64,000 nt of DNA from Nocardiopsis sp. JB363 (GTDB lineage: Bacteria > Actinomycetota > Actinomycetes > Streptosporangiales > Streptosporangiaceae). The stretch spans positions 58,934-122,933 of the forward strand of contig NZ_FRFF01000045.1 of assembly GCF_900143625.1 (NCBI RefSeq), in the 5' to 3' direction. The translations under genes and the position numbers were made by a program. The number at the start of each line of letters is the position of its first letter. The first letter of the stretch is position 1. Positions 29,555 to 38,252 of this stretch are shown here, one piece after another. The notes beneath the pieces are model-generated. The model ran no database searches, was not told where the DNA came from, and saw nothing but the letters and a program-made list of their open reading frames with translations.

Positions 29555-32077
29555 ATGGGTGTATTGCGTAAGCGTGTCCTTGTTCGTGTCGGTTTGGGGT
29601 TTGTCGCGGTCGTCGCGTCGCTCGCCCTGATCACCGCCCTCCTCGGCGTGATGGCGGTGCGAAGCTCCTTCCCCACCACCGACGGGGAGCTCTCCCTGCC
29701 GGAGCTGAACGCACCGGTGAACGTCCTTCGGGACGAGTACGGGGTCGCGCACGTGTACGCCGACAACTCCGAGGACCTCTTCGTCGCCCAGGGGTTCACC
29801 CACGCCCAGGACCGCTTCTGGGAGATGGACTTCCGCCGTCACGTCACCGCGGGCCGCACCGCGGAACTGTTCGGCCCGGACCAGGTCGAGACCGACGTCT
29901 ACCTGCGCACCATGGGTTGGCGCCGGGTCGCCGAGCAGGAGTACGACCTGCTCTCCGAGGACGCGCAGGGGTACCTGGACGCCTACGCCGCCGGGGTGAA
30001 CGCCTGGATCGACGACAACGACGGACTTTCCGCGAGCCTGGAGTACGGGCTGCTGGGCGTCACCGCTGACGACTACACCGTCGAGCCCTGGACGCCCACC
30101 GACAGCCTCGCCTGGCTCAAGGCCATGGCCTGGGACCTGGGCGGCAACCTCCAAGAGGAAACGAACCGCGCTCTGCTGCTCGCCAACGGCCTCGACCGGG
30201 AACGGATCGAGGAGCTCTACCCGGAGTACCCGACCGAGCTGCACGAACCCATCACCGAGACCGAAGAGCACCACGGCGCCGAGCCGGAGGCCGACCTGTC
30301 CCGGGGGCCCGAACTCCCCGAAGAGGCCCTGGACGCCCTCGGCGGCCTGCCCGCGATCCACGAGGCCGTGCCCGACCTCCTCGGCCCCTCGGACAGCCCC
30401 GACATGGGCTCCAACTCCTGGGTGGTCTCCGGAGAGCACACCGACACCGGTTCTCCCCTGCTGACCAACGACCCCCACCTGGGCGCCTCCATGCCGTCCA
30501 CCTGGTACCAGATGGGTCTGCACTGCACGGAACTGTCCGAGGAGTGCCCCTTCGACGTCAGCGGCTTCAGCTTCTCCGGGCTGCCCGGCGTGGTCATCGG
30601 CCAGAACGAGTCGATCACGTGGGGCTTCACCAACCTCAACCCGGACGTGATGGACCTCTACCTGGAACAGGTCGAGGGCGACAACTACGTCGTCGACGGC
30701 GAGGAACGTCCCCTGGAGATCATCGAGGACACCATCAAGGTCTCCGGTGGCCAGGACCAGGACATCACCATCCGCTCGACCCACCACGGCCCGATCCTGT
30801 CCACGACCGCCGCCGGCGAGGGCCTGCGCGAGATCGGCGCGGCCCCGTCCGAGGGCGACGACTCCCCCTACGCGGTCTCCATGCGGTGGACCGCCCTCCA
30901 GCCGGGGACCACCGCCGACTCCATCTTCGCCCTGAACCGCGCACGCGGCTGGGAGGACTTCCGCGGCGCCGCCGCACAGTTCGAGGTGCCCGCGCAGAAC
31001 CTCGTCTACGCGGACAACGAGGGCAACATCGGTTACCAGTCCCCCGGTCTGGTGCCGGTGCGCGGCGAGGGCGATGGCCGTTGGCCCGCCCCCGGCTGGG
31101 ACTCCGACTACGACTGGGAGGAGGAGTACCTGCCCTTCGACGAACTGCCCAGCGTGCTCAACCCCGAGTCGGGGATCATCGTCACCGCCAACCAGTCGGT
31201 GGTCGACGAGGACTACGAACACTTCCTCACCACCGACTGGGACTACGGCTACCGCAGCCAGCGGATCAACGACCTGCTGGCCGAGGCGGTCGCCGACGGC
31301 CCGGTGAGCATCGAGGACATGGAAAGCGTCCTGATGGACTCACACCACGGCGCCGCCGTCGACATCACGCCCCACCTGTTGGACGTGGACGTCGACGGGA
31401 CCACCGCCGAGGCGCGGGCCGAACTGGAGGACTGGGACCACTTCAACGAACCCGACTCCGCGGGTGCGGCCTTCTACAACGCGACCTGGCGTCACCTGCT
31501 CCCCCTGCTCTTCGACGAGTTGGGCGAGGTGGACATGAACAGCAACTCGCGCGGCATGTACGTGGTGACCGAGCTGTTGAAGGACCCCGACTCCCCGTGG
31601 TGGGAGGGCCGGGAGGTCAGCGGCCGTGACGAGGTACTGGCCGCCGCCATGGACGAGGCCACCGAGGAGCTCACCGAACTGCTCGGCGACGATCCGACCG
31701 CCTGGCGCTGGGGCGATCTGCACACCCTCACGGCCACGCACGAGTCGTTCGGCACTTCGGGGATCGGCCCGGTGGAGTGGTTGTTCAACCGCGGCCCGGT
31801 GGAGAGCCCGGGTGGTTCGAGCATCGTCAACGCGACCGGATGGAACCCGGCCGAGGGGTACGGCATCACCACGGTCCCGTCCATGCGGATGGTCGTCGAC
31901 CTGTCCGACCGGGACTCTTCCACCTGGATCAACCTGACCGGCAACTCGGGGCACGCCTTCCACCCCAACTACGACGACCAGTTGGAGCCGTGGTCCGAGG
32001 GAACGTCGCTGCCGTGGGCGGTGACGGAGGAGGCCGTACGCGAGGCGAGCACGGACGAGCTCACCCTCACTCCCTAG
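29555..32077 (+). CDS. Penicillin acylase-family Ntn hydrolase, membrane-anchored or secreted
   Basis: 840 residues. A hydrophobic segment (about 12-35) forms an uncleaved anchor or signal. The alpha-chain begins VNVLRDEYGVAHVYADN with AQGFTHAQDRFWEMD (about 77-91). After an acidic spacer (about 235-280) comes the autocleavage site DMGSNSWVVSG, giving a new N-terminal Ser286 nucleophile. The beta-chain has TNDPHLGASMPSTWYQM and QNESITWGFTNLNPD, oxyanion-region motifs of the family. Such enzymes deacylate amides: penicillins, acyl-homoserine lactones, lipopeptides, or acylated pyoverdine precursors (PvdQ). The substrate is not inferable, but proximity to an NRPS makes a maturation or self-protection role possible. 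Followed by a strong terminator. Confidence 0.87.
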   Translation: MGVLRKRVLVRVGLGFVAVVASLALITALLGVMAVRSSFPTTDGELSLPELNAPVNVLRDEYGVAHVYADNSEDLFVAQGFTHAQDRFWEMDFRRHVTAGRTAELFGPDQVETDVYLRTMGWRRVAEQEYDLLSEDAQGYLDAYAAGVNAWIDDNDGLSASLEYGLLGVTADDYTVEPWTPTDSLAWLKAMAWDLGGNLQEETNRALLLANGLDRERIEELYPEYPTELHEPITETEEHHGAEPEADLSRGPELPEEALDALGGLPAIHEAVPDLLGPSDSPDMGSNSWVVSGEHTDTGSPLLTNDPHLGASMPSTWYQMGLHCTELSEECPFDVSGFSFSGLPGVVIGQNESITWGFTNLNPDVMDLYLEQVEGDNYVVDGEERPLEIIEDTIKVSGGQDQDITIRSTHHGPILSTTAAGEGLREIGAAPSEGDDSPYAVSMRWTALQPGTTADSIFALNRARGWEDFRGAAAQFEVPAQNLVYADNEGNIGYQSPGLVPVRGEGDGRWPAPGWDSDYDWEEEYLPFDELPSVLNPESGIIVTANQSVVDEDYEHFLTTDWDYGYRSQRINDLLAEAVADGPVSIEDMESVLMDSHHGAAVDITPHLLDVDVDGTTAEARAELEDWDHFNEPDSAGAAFYNATWRHLLPLLFDELGEVDMNSNSRGMYVVTELLKDPDSPWWEGREVSGRDEVLAAAMDEATEELTELLGDDPTAWRWGDLHTLTATHESFGTSGIGPVEWLFNRGPVESPGGSSIVNATGWNPAEGYGITTVPSMRMVVDLSDRDSSTWINLTGNSGHAFHPNYDDQLEPWSEGTSLPWAVTEEAVREASTDELTLTP

Positions 32078-32091
32078 GAACCACTCGATAT

Positions 32092-32122
32092 ACGGGGCGG
32101 GGGCCTCAGGTCCCCGCCCCGT
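32092..32122. terminator. Bidirectional terminator hairpin
   Basis: Perfect 11-bp arms ACGGGGCGGGG / CCCCGCCCCGT between the convergent acylase and SDR genes, 15 bp after one stop codon and 10 bp from the other. Confidence 0.75.
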
Positions 32123-32131
32123 CGCATGGAG

Positions 32132-33004
32132 TCACAGCGGGAACGAGGTGCCGGTCATCTCCTCGGAGAACTCCCACAGCCGGCGGGCGGCGTCGGTGTC
32201 CTGGGCGGCGCCGCTTCGCTTGGCCAGACCCGGAGCGCCGGTACCGAACGTCCCAGCGGGACCGGCGTAGGCCGCCCCGGGCACGTCCTGGGTGGCGGCG
32301 TAGACCGTGGGCAGGGCGCCGGCCGCGGCGCTCTGCCCGATGACCTTGTTCAGTACCCGCATGAACTTGTCCTCCAGCGCCTTCCCGGTGCGGCCCTGAA
32401 GGTTGGTGTCGGCGTAGCCGGGGTGGGCAGCGGTGGCGAGCACCGAGGAGCCCGCCTCCTCCAGCCTGCGCTGCAATTCCAGGGTGAAGAGCAGGTTGGC
32501 CAGCTTCGACTGACCGTACGCCCGGTAGGGGGTGTACCCCTTCTCGAAGTTCACGTCTTCGAAGTGGATGCCGCGCACGGAGGCGTGCAGCCCCGAGGAC
32601 ACGGTGACCACGCGTCCGGTGACGTGTTCCAGGAGCAGGTTGGTGAGGGCGAAGTGGCCCAGGTGGTTGACGCCGAACTGGGTCTCGAAACCGTCCACGG
32701 TGCTGGACCTGGGGACGGCCATGACCCCGGCGTTGTTGATCAACAGGTGGAGGTCGCCCTTCCAGTCCTCGGCGAAGGCGCGGACCGAGGAGAGGTCGGC
32801 GAGGTCGAGACGGCGGACCTCGGTCTCACCCGGGATCCCCCGGGCGGCCTCGTCCCCCTTGGCGGTGTCGCGGACGGCCAGGACCACACGGGCCCCGCGT
32901 CTTGCCAGGACCTTCGCGGTCTCCAGGCCGAGGCCGCTGTTGGCCCCGGTGATGACGGCGGTCCTGCCTCCGAGGTCGGGCAGGTGGACGTTCTTCTCTG
33001 TCAT
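32132..33004 (-). CDS. SDR-family oxidoreductase (retinol dehydrogenase/WWOX-like subgroup)
   Basis: 290 residues. Rossmann start GRTAVITGANSGLGLETA (about 13-30), LLINNAGVMA (about 87-96), FGVNHLGHFALTNLL (about 108-122) and catalytic YGQSKLAN (about 160-167). The NHLGHF motif places it in the large retinol-dehydrogenase-like group. The substrate is unknown. The ATG has TACCGT six bases upstream and AGGGG directly abutting it, so it is more likely leaderless than SD-led. It is divergent from a TetR gene across an inverted repeat and is probably that regulator's target. Confidence 0.87.
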   Translation of the reverse strand: MTEKNVHLPDLGGRTAVITGANSGLGLETAKVLARRGARVVLAVRDTAKGDEAARGIPGETEVRRLDLADLSSVRAFAEDWKGDLHLLINNAGVMAVPRSSTVDGFETQFGVNHLGHFALTNLLLEHVTGRVVTVSSGLHASVRGIHFEDVNFEKGYTPYRAYGQSKLANLLFTLELQRRLEEAGSSVLATAAHPGYADTNLQGRTGKALEDKFMRVLNKVIGQSAAAGALPTVYAATQDVPGAAYAGPAGTFGTGAPGLAKRSGAAQDTDAARRLWEFSEEMTGTSFPL

Positions 33005-33041
33005 CCCCTCACGGTAAGGGCGGACCCCGGAAAACTGTCCA

Positions 33042-33064
33042 TGACGACGATGATGTCGCCGTCA
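33042..33064. promoter_or_regulatory. Candidate TetR operator
   Basis: TGACGACGA and TCGCCGTCA form 9-bp inverted arms (8 of 9 matching) around a 5-bp centre, midway between the divergent SDR and TetR genes. Confidence 0.55.
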
Positions 33065-33086
33065 ACATCCGTCTATGCTGGTGAAC

Positions 33087-33671
33087 ATGTCCGAACGCCC
33101 CTACCACCACGGAGATCTGCGCGCCGTTCTCCTGGCCGGTGCGGAACGCACCCTGGCCGACCGCGGTCCCGCCGCGATCTCCCTGCGTGAGCTCGCCCGT
33201 GATGCGGGCGTGAGCCATGCCGCCCCGGGCCGACACTTCAAGGACAAGGGGGCACTGCTGGACGCCCTCGCGCTCAGCGGTTTCCAACGCCTCAAGTCCG
33301 CGCTCCAGGAGACCACCGTCGAGGGTGCCGGGGCCGGGGCCCGTATCCTCGCCCTGGCCCGGTCCTACGTGGACTTCACCATCGCCAACGGCGCCCTGCT
33401 GGACCTGATGTACACGCGCAAGCACGACAGCGACGCCACCGATCAGCTCATCGCGGCCCTCGACGAACTGCTCGGCGTCGTCCTCGCCCCGATCCTCCAG
33501 GGCCAGGCCGACGGCGAGATCGTCCAAGGCGACCCGAAGCCGATCGCCTACACCGTCGTCTCCACCCTGCACGGCTTCGCCTTCCTGACCGCCGACCACT
33601 CCAAGGAGAAGTTCGACGGCGCTCTCCCGGCGGTCGTCCACCACCTTCTCCACGGCCTCACCCCCCGCTGA
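33087..33671 (+). CDS. TetR-family transcriptional regulator
   Basis: 194 residues from the ATG at 33087. An ATG at 33075 lies inside the box TATGCT (33074-33079), which sits seven bases before 33087 and looks like the -10 of a leaderless transcript. The N-terminus YHHGDLRAVLLAGAE and the HTH SLRELARDAGVSHAAPGRHF (about 33-52) are typical of one large TetR subgroup. The C-terminal half is helical and binds an unknown ligand. It is divergent from the SDR gene across a palindrome and probably represses that gene and itself. Confidence 0.86.
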   Translation: MSERPYHHGDLRAVLLAGAERTLADRGPAAISLRELARDAGVSHAAPGRHFKDKGALLDALALSGFQRLKSALQETTVEGAGAGARILALARSYVDFTIANGALLDLMYTRKHDSDATDQLIAALDELLGVVLAPILQGQADGEIVQGDPKPIAYTVVSTLHGFAFLTADHSKEKFDGALPAVVHHLLHGLTPR

Positions 33672-33690
33672 TCCCCGTACTTTGGGACCC

Positions 33691-35319
33691 ATGAACGTAC
33701 CGGCGAGTCCACACCGGCGCGGGCTCGCACCCGCCGTCGACCTCCTGCTCTGGGCGGTCCTCGGTGGACTCGCCGTGGCCGAACTCTCGGGGGACGAAGG
33801 TCGGTCCGGGTTCGCCGAGAGCGCGGTCGCGCTGGTCGTGGTGGCGATCGCGGTCGGCCTGTCCCGCCGGCTGCCGGCGGCCTCCCTCGCGGTGGCGACC
33901 GCCTACGCCACCGCGCAGACGGTCTCGACGGGGTTGGGGCTGTTCACCACGCTCTACCTGTTCATGCCCGTGCTGGTGGTGGCCGCCGTGGCCTACCGGT
34001 ACGGCCTGCGCTCGGACCGCCCCGGTCCGGTGGTGGTGCCCGCGATCCTGGCCGTGGCGGTCACGTTCACGGCGAACGCGGCCGCGGCCGTGGTGTTCGA
34101 TCTGGATACCCGGGACTTCCTGTCGTCGCTGGTCGACTGGACCGGCGGCGCGCTGGCGCTGGTGCTGGCGTTGGTGGCCCCCTGGTTGTTCGCCCGGTAC
34201 CGACGGCGACGCCTGAGCGCGACCCGGGGCGCCTGGGCACTGGCCGAGCGGATGGAACGGACCCGCGCGGCGGAGGCCGACCGCGCCCGCCTGCGCGAAC
34301 GTGCCCGCATCGCCTCCCGCATGCACGACTCCCTGGGCCACGACCTGGCACTGATCGCGGTGCGCGCGGCGGCTCTGGAGATGTCCGCCGGGGACGACCC
34401 CGAACGGCGTGGGGCCGCCTCGGAACTGCGGGAGGCGGCGCACGAGGCCAACCTGCGACTGCGCGAGGTGATCGGGGTGCTGCGCGAGGGCTCCGACGAG
34501 GATTCCGAGGAACCCGGGGAAAGCGTCTCCACACTGGTGGAACGTGCCTCGGACGCCGGGCTCTCGGTGCGGTTGCTGCGGGAGGGCTCCGACCCGGTGG
34601 CCGGTTCGAGGGTGGGTCGAACGGTCCACCGGGTGGTGCGGGAGGCTCTGACCAACGCCGCCAAGTACGCGCCCGGCGGCGAGGTGTCGGTGCACGTGGT
34701 GCGGGGCGGGGACGCCGTCCGGGTGACGGTCACCGATACCGGCCCGGTGGAGGCTCCGATCCTCCCCGCCCGCACGGGGGACGGCGGCGAGGGCGCCGGC
34801 GGGTTGGCCGAGCTGCGCGCCCTGGTGAAGGAGAACGGTGGCGAGATCACCACGGGCCCCGGGGAGCGGGGCGGCTTCGAGGTGCGGGCGCTCATCTCGG
34901 AACGGTCCGAGGACACCGCTTCGGACGAACCCGCGTCGCAGACGGACCGCTTGCGTTCGGAGGCCGACGAACAGGCCCGACGAAGCCTGCGCACCGCCCT
35001 GATCGTGCCGGCAGCACTGACCATCGCCCTGATCGGGTTCGGCTTCCTGACACTGTGGTGGGTGAGCGAGAACTCGGTGGTGTCCCCGGCGGGCTACGAG
35101 CGTCTGGCCGTGGGAGACACCGTGGAGAACGTCGAGACGACGCTGCCCCGGTTCGAGTACCCGGCACGCTCGGTCGACGACCCTCCGCCGCCCCCGCCCG
35201 AAGCGGACGACTGCCGCTTCTACCTGGTGGAACACGTGAACGGACTGCCGCCCGTGTACCGGCTGTGCTTCGACGACGGGGTGCTCATCGCCAAGGAACG
35301 GATCGAACGACACGAGTAG
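33691..35319 (+). CDS. NarL-type sensor histidine kinase with an extra C-terminal extracytoplasmic domain
   Basis: 542 residues. The first 165 residues form four to five membrane segments. HisKA_3 follows (about 190-255) with ARIASRMHDSLGHDLALI, phosphoacceptor His212, then a HATPase (about 300-395) with REALTNAAKYAPGG and DTGPVE. Unusually the protein then continues: a linker, one more membrane segment (about 433-455, IVPAALTIALIGFGFLTLWW) and about 85 outside residues with a Pro-rich stretch and two cysteines (DDCRFYL, YRLCFDD). A sensor placed after the kinase core is rare. The ATG has TACTTT seven bases upstream, so it is probably leaderless. It is paired with the regulator that follows at a 19-bp gap. 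Confidence 0.87.
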   Translation: MNVPASPHRRGLAPAVDLLLWAVLGGLAVAELSGDEGRSGFAESAVALVVVAIAVGLSRRLPAASLAVATAYATAQTVSTGLGLFTTLYLFMPVLVVAAVAYRYGLRSDRPGPVVVPAILAVAVTFTANAAAAVVFDLDTRDFLSSLVDWTGGALALVLALVAPWLFARYRRRRLSATRGAWALAERMERTRAAEADRARLRERARIASRMHDSLGHDLALIAVRAAALEMSAGDDPERRGAASELREAAHEANLRLREVIGVLREGSDEDSEEPGESVSTLVERASDAGLSVRLLREGSDPVAGSRVGRTVHRVVREALTNAAKYAPGGEVSVHVVRGGDAVRVTVTDTGPVEAPILPARTGDGGEGAGGLAELRALVKENGGEITTGPGERGGFEVRALISERSEDTASDEPASQTDRLRSEADEQARRSLRTALIVPAALTIALIGFGFLTLWWVSENSVVSPAGYERLAVGDTVENVETTLPRFEYPARSVDDPPPPPPEADDCRFYLVEHVNGLPPVYRLCFDDGVLIAKERIERHE

Positions 35320-35338
35320 CCACCGCTACCCTGGCCCG

Positions 35339-36025
35339 GTGAGCGAGACGAACGGTGACGCGACGATCCGGGTGGTACTGGCCGACGACGAGGCCATGAT
35401 GCGCGCGGGGATCCGGGCGATCCTGGCGACCGTCCCCGGGTTCGAGGTGGTGGGCGAGGCCGCCGACGGCGCGGAGGCGGTGTCCCTGGTCGCCGAACTG
35501 GCCCCGGACGTGGCCCTGCTGGACGTGCAGATGCCCGGCACCGACGGACTCGCCGCCACCGAGGCCATCACCGCCGAGTACCCGGGTACGTCCGTGGTCA
35601 TCCTCACCACCTTCTCCGAGGACGCCTACATCGCCCGGGCGCTGTCCGGGGGCGCGGCCGGGTTCGTACTCAAGTCGGGCGACCCGAACCAACTGGTGTC
35701 CGGGGTGCGCGCGGTGGTGGAGGGCGGCGCCTACCTGTCACCCGAGGTGGCCCGTCGGGTCATCGACGAACTGGGAGCGGGTGACGGCCGGCTGTCGCGC
35801 GCCGCGTCCGCCCGCGAACGGGTCAGCGCGTTGACCGATCGAGAACGCGACGTGCTGGCGTTGCTGGGCGAGGGCTGCTCCAACGACGAGGTGGCGCGCC
35901 GGTTGGCGATCGCGCCGGGCACCGCCAAGGTGCACGTCCGGTCGATCCTCACCCGCCTGGACCTGCGCAACCGCGTGCAGGCCGCGGTACTGGCGCACGA
36001 GGCCGGGCTGGTCGACCCCGACTGA
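35339..36025 (+). CDS. NarL/FixJ-family response regulator
   Basis: 228 residues. The receiver domain (about 10-125) has the acidic pair ADDE (15-18) and phosphorylated Asp62 in VALLDVQMPGTDG, plus the lysine in VLKSGDP (about 110). The LuxR-type HTH (about 160-220) shows LTDRERDVLALLGEG and GTAKVHVRSILTRLDL. It is the partner of the preceding kinase. The GTG start has TACCCT six bases upstream, again fitting a leaderless message. The target genes are unknown; the secreted esterase and ABC transporter that follow are candidates by position. Confidence 0.92.
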   Translation: MSETNGDATIRVVLADDEAMMRAGIRAILATVPGFEVVGEAADGAEAVSLVAELAPDVALLDVQMPGTDGLAATEAITAEYPGTSVVILTTFSEDAYIARALSGGAAGFVLKSGDPNQLVSGVRAVVEGGAYLSPEVARRVIDELGAGDGRLSRAASARERVSALTDRERDVLALLGEGCSNDEVARRLAIAPGTAKVHVRSILTRLDLRNRVQAAVLAHEAGLVDPD

Positions 36026-36121
36026 CGAGTCGGCCGCCCCCGTCACCTACCCCTTAGTGACTAGTCGGGCGCTGTCGCTCAGGCGATGCGCCCGAGGGTG
36101 TGCGCGTCGCAGGATGCGGAC

Positions 36122-37381
36122 ATGGTCGACACGAATCCAGCTCCGAGTCCGTCCGCGTTCCGACGCGGGTTCATCCACTCCGCCGCCGCCCTGGTCCTGG
36201 TGGCGTCCTTCTGCGTGCCCGCCGCCCACGCGGCCGTCACGACCGGAGATCCGCTGGCCCCCTCTCCACCCGAACCCACCGGCCCTTACGCCGTGGGACG
36301 CACCGAGGCCCACCTGGTCGACACCTCCCGGGGACACCCGTGGGTGGAGGGGGAGACCGAACGCGACCTCATGGTCGGTCTCTGGTACCCGGCCGAGGAC
36401 ACCCCGGCCGCCGAACCGGCGCCCTACGTGTCCCCCTCCGTGGGCGACGTGCTGACCGGTTCCCTCTACGGTGCCGGGGTGCCGCGCGGCGCCGTCGACG
36501 CCGCCTCCGCCACCGCGAACGCCCTCCAGGACGCGCCGGTCGCCGAGGGGACGGAGGACATGCCCGTCGTACTGTACTCGCACGGGTTCGGCGGGTCGCG
36601 GTACACCAACGCCGCCAACCTGGAGGAACTCGCCTCGCACGGATACCTGGTGGTGGCCATGGACCACCCCTACGAATCCGCCGCGGTCGACCTGCCCGAC
36701 GGCCGAGTGCTGCGACAGAGCTACCCCGACCGGGAGACCCCCACCTACCGGGAGGCGATCGACACGCGGACCCTGGACTCTCGTTTCGTCCTCGACGCCT
36801 TGGAGGAGGGCGACCTCCTGCCCCCGTACCTGGACGAGGTCACCGACATCGACACGGTGGGCATGTTCGGGCACTCGGCGGGCGGGCTGACCACCGGGGA
36901 GGTCATGTTGGTGGACGATCGGGTCGCCGCCGGCGCGAACCTGGACGGGAGCATGGCCTACCACGTGGGCGACGAGGCATGGGCGGACGTGACCACCCAA
37001 GGGGTGGATCGCCCGTTCGCGTACTTCGGCGCCGGACTGACCGGGGCGGACCTACCGCACCACAGCCGACACCACCCTGACCTCGAACTGTTCCGGTCCG
37101 CCTCCACCGGGCCCTTCTTCGAGGTGTACATGGCCGACGGCGAGCACAACTCCTACAGCGACGACCAGTGGGCGCTGCCGGCGTTGGAGGCCCGGCACGG
37201 GCTGTCCGGGCGGTCCTGGGAGGGCAGGCTCGAAAACATCGGACCGATCGATCCCGAGACCTCGATCGCCGCCCAGCGCGCCTACCTGCTCGCCTTCTTC
37301 GACGCCCACCTGCGCGGCACGGAGGAACCGCTCCTGTCCGGGCCGTCTGCGGAGTTCCCGGAGATGGAGGTCATCGACTGA
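36122..37381 (+). CDS. Secreted alpha/beta hydrolase (platelet-activating-factor acetylhydrolase-like)
   Basis: 419 residues from the ATG at 36122; CAGGAT lies six bases upstream. A signal peptide is clear: RRGFIHSAAALVLVASFC ending at AAHA (about residue 38). The hydrolase core has PVVLYSHGFGGSRYTNA (oxyanion loop, about 145-160) and nucleophile Ser252 in GMFGHSAGGLT. A late histidine in ADGEHNSYSD (about 340) could complete the triad. The resemblance is to PAF acetylhydrolase II and polyester-hydrolase-like enzymes; the substrate is unknown. The gene ends in a very strong 16-bp hairpin. Confidence 0.8.
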   Translation: MVDTNPAPSPSAFRRGFIHSAAALVLVASFCVPAAHAAVTTGDPLAPSPPEPTGPYAVGRTEAHLVDTSRGHPWVEGETERDLMVGLWYPAEDTPAAEPAPYVSPSVGDVLTGSLYGAGVPRGAVDAASATANALQDAPVAEGTEDMPVVLYSHGFGGSRYTNAANLEELASHGYLVVAMDHPYESAAVDLPDGRVLRQSYPDRETPTYREAIDTRTLDSRFVLDALEEGDLLPPYLDEVTDIDTVGMFGHSAGGLTTGEVMLVDDRVAAGANLDGSMAYHVGDEAWADVTTQGVDRPFAYFGAGLTGADLPHHSRHHPDLELFRSASTGPFFEVYMADGEHNSYSDDQWALPALEARHGLSGRSWEGRLENIGPIDPETSIAAQRAYLLAFFDAHLRGTEEPLLSGPSAEFPEMEVID

Positions 37382-37386
37382 CCTCA

Positions 37387-37426
37387 TAGGGCGTGGCCCG
37401 CCCCCACGGAGGCGGGCCACGCCCTA
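37387..37426. terminator. Bidirectional terminator hairpin
   Basis: Perfect 16-bp arms TAGGGCGTGGCCCGCC / GGCGGGCCACGCCCTA with an 8-nt loop, between the convergent esterase and ABC permease genes. Confidence 0.8.
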
Positions 37427-37430
37427 GGAC

Positions 37431-38252
37431 TCACACGTCGCGTGCCCGCAGTTCGGACCAGGCGACCAGAAGCGCCGCGACCGTCCAACCCACCACCACG
37501 GCCACGTTGATCGGCCCGTCGAAGGGCGCGGTGTAGAACCCGACGTCACCGGCGGCGTAGAACTCGATACCGGCCAGGCCCGGGGTGAACGCGGCCAGGT
37601 CGTCGACCAGGTCGACCCCCGACAGCTGCATCACCAGCGGCAGCCCCAACAGCAGCAGGAACCCCACCAGGATGGTGCTCGCGGTCCCCCGCAGGGCGGT
37701 TCCGATCCCGACGAACAGGGCGGCGAACAGCGCCATGCACACCCCGGCGCCGAACACGGTGGCCAGGACGTCCCCGAGCGGGAAGGTCACGTACGAGGCC
37801 AGCAGCGCCGCCAGGATCCCCGTCCCGGCCAGCCCGGCGACGATCGCCGTGGCGAACGCCAGCGCCGCGGTGACGAGGGTGCGGGCGGTGAGCACCACGA
37901 CCCGATCCGGATTCCAGGTCAGGGTCCCCACGATGCTCCGGTTGCCGAACTCGTCGGTGGCGGCCAGCGCGGCCAGGACCAGCACGGTGAACTGCACCAG
38001 GTAGAAGTAACCCTGGGAGGTGAGCCGGGCGAACTCCACCCCGTCACCGGCGATGGGGTTCTCCAGTGCCTGGCTGAGCTGGGACCAGCCCATCAGCCCC
38101 GCGAAGGCGGTCATCCCGACCACCGCCGCCAGCAGGCACCACCACGTGGAGCGCAGCGCGGAACGGCGGACCCACTCGGCCGCGATCTCCCTGCGCAGCG
38201 ACCGCCACCGTGGTGACCTCGGCGGTGACGCCTTCTCGCTCGACGACCTCAT
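37431..38252 (-). CDS. ABC transporter permease (ABC-2 superfamily)
   Basis: 273 residues from the ATG at 38250-38252, which overlaps the ATPase stop by 4 bp. A cytoplasmic N-terminus (REIAAEWVRRSALRSTWW) leads into about six membrane segments. The loop TDEFGNRSIVGTLTWNPDR (about 99-117) is typical of bacterial ABC-2 permeases of the NatB/multidrug type. The in-frame upstream extension overlaps the ATPase gene and is rejected. It works with the ATPase encoded just before it. The substrate is unknown; such pairs often serve in peptide or drug efflux under two-component control. Confidence 0.83.
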   Translation of the reverse strand: MRSSSEKASPPRSPRWRSLRREIAAEWVRRSALRSTWWCLLAAVVGMTAFAGLMGWSQLSQALENPIAGDGVEFARLTSQGYFYLVQFTVLVLAALAATDEFGNRSIVGTLTWNPDRVVVLTARTLVTAALAFATAIVAGLAGTGILAALLASYVTFPLGDVLATVFGAGVCMALFAALFVGIGTALRGTASTILVGFLLLLGLPLVMQLSGVDLVDDLAAFTPGLAGIEFYAAGDVGFYTAPFDGPINVAVVVGWTVAALLVAWSELRARDV

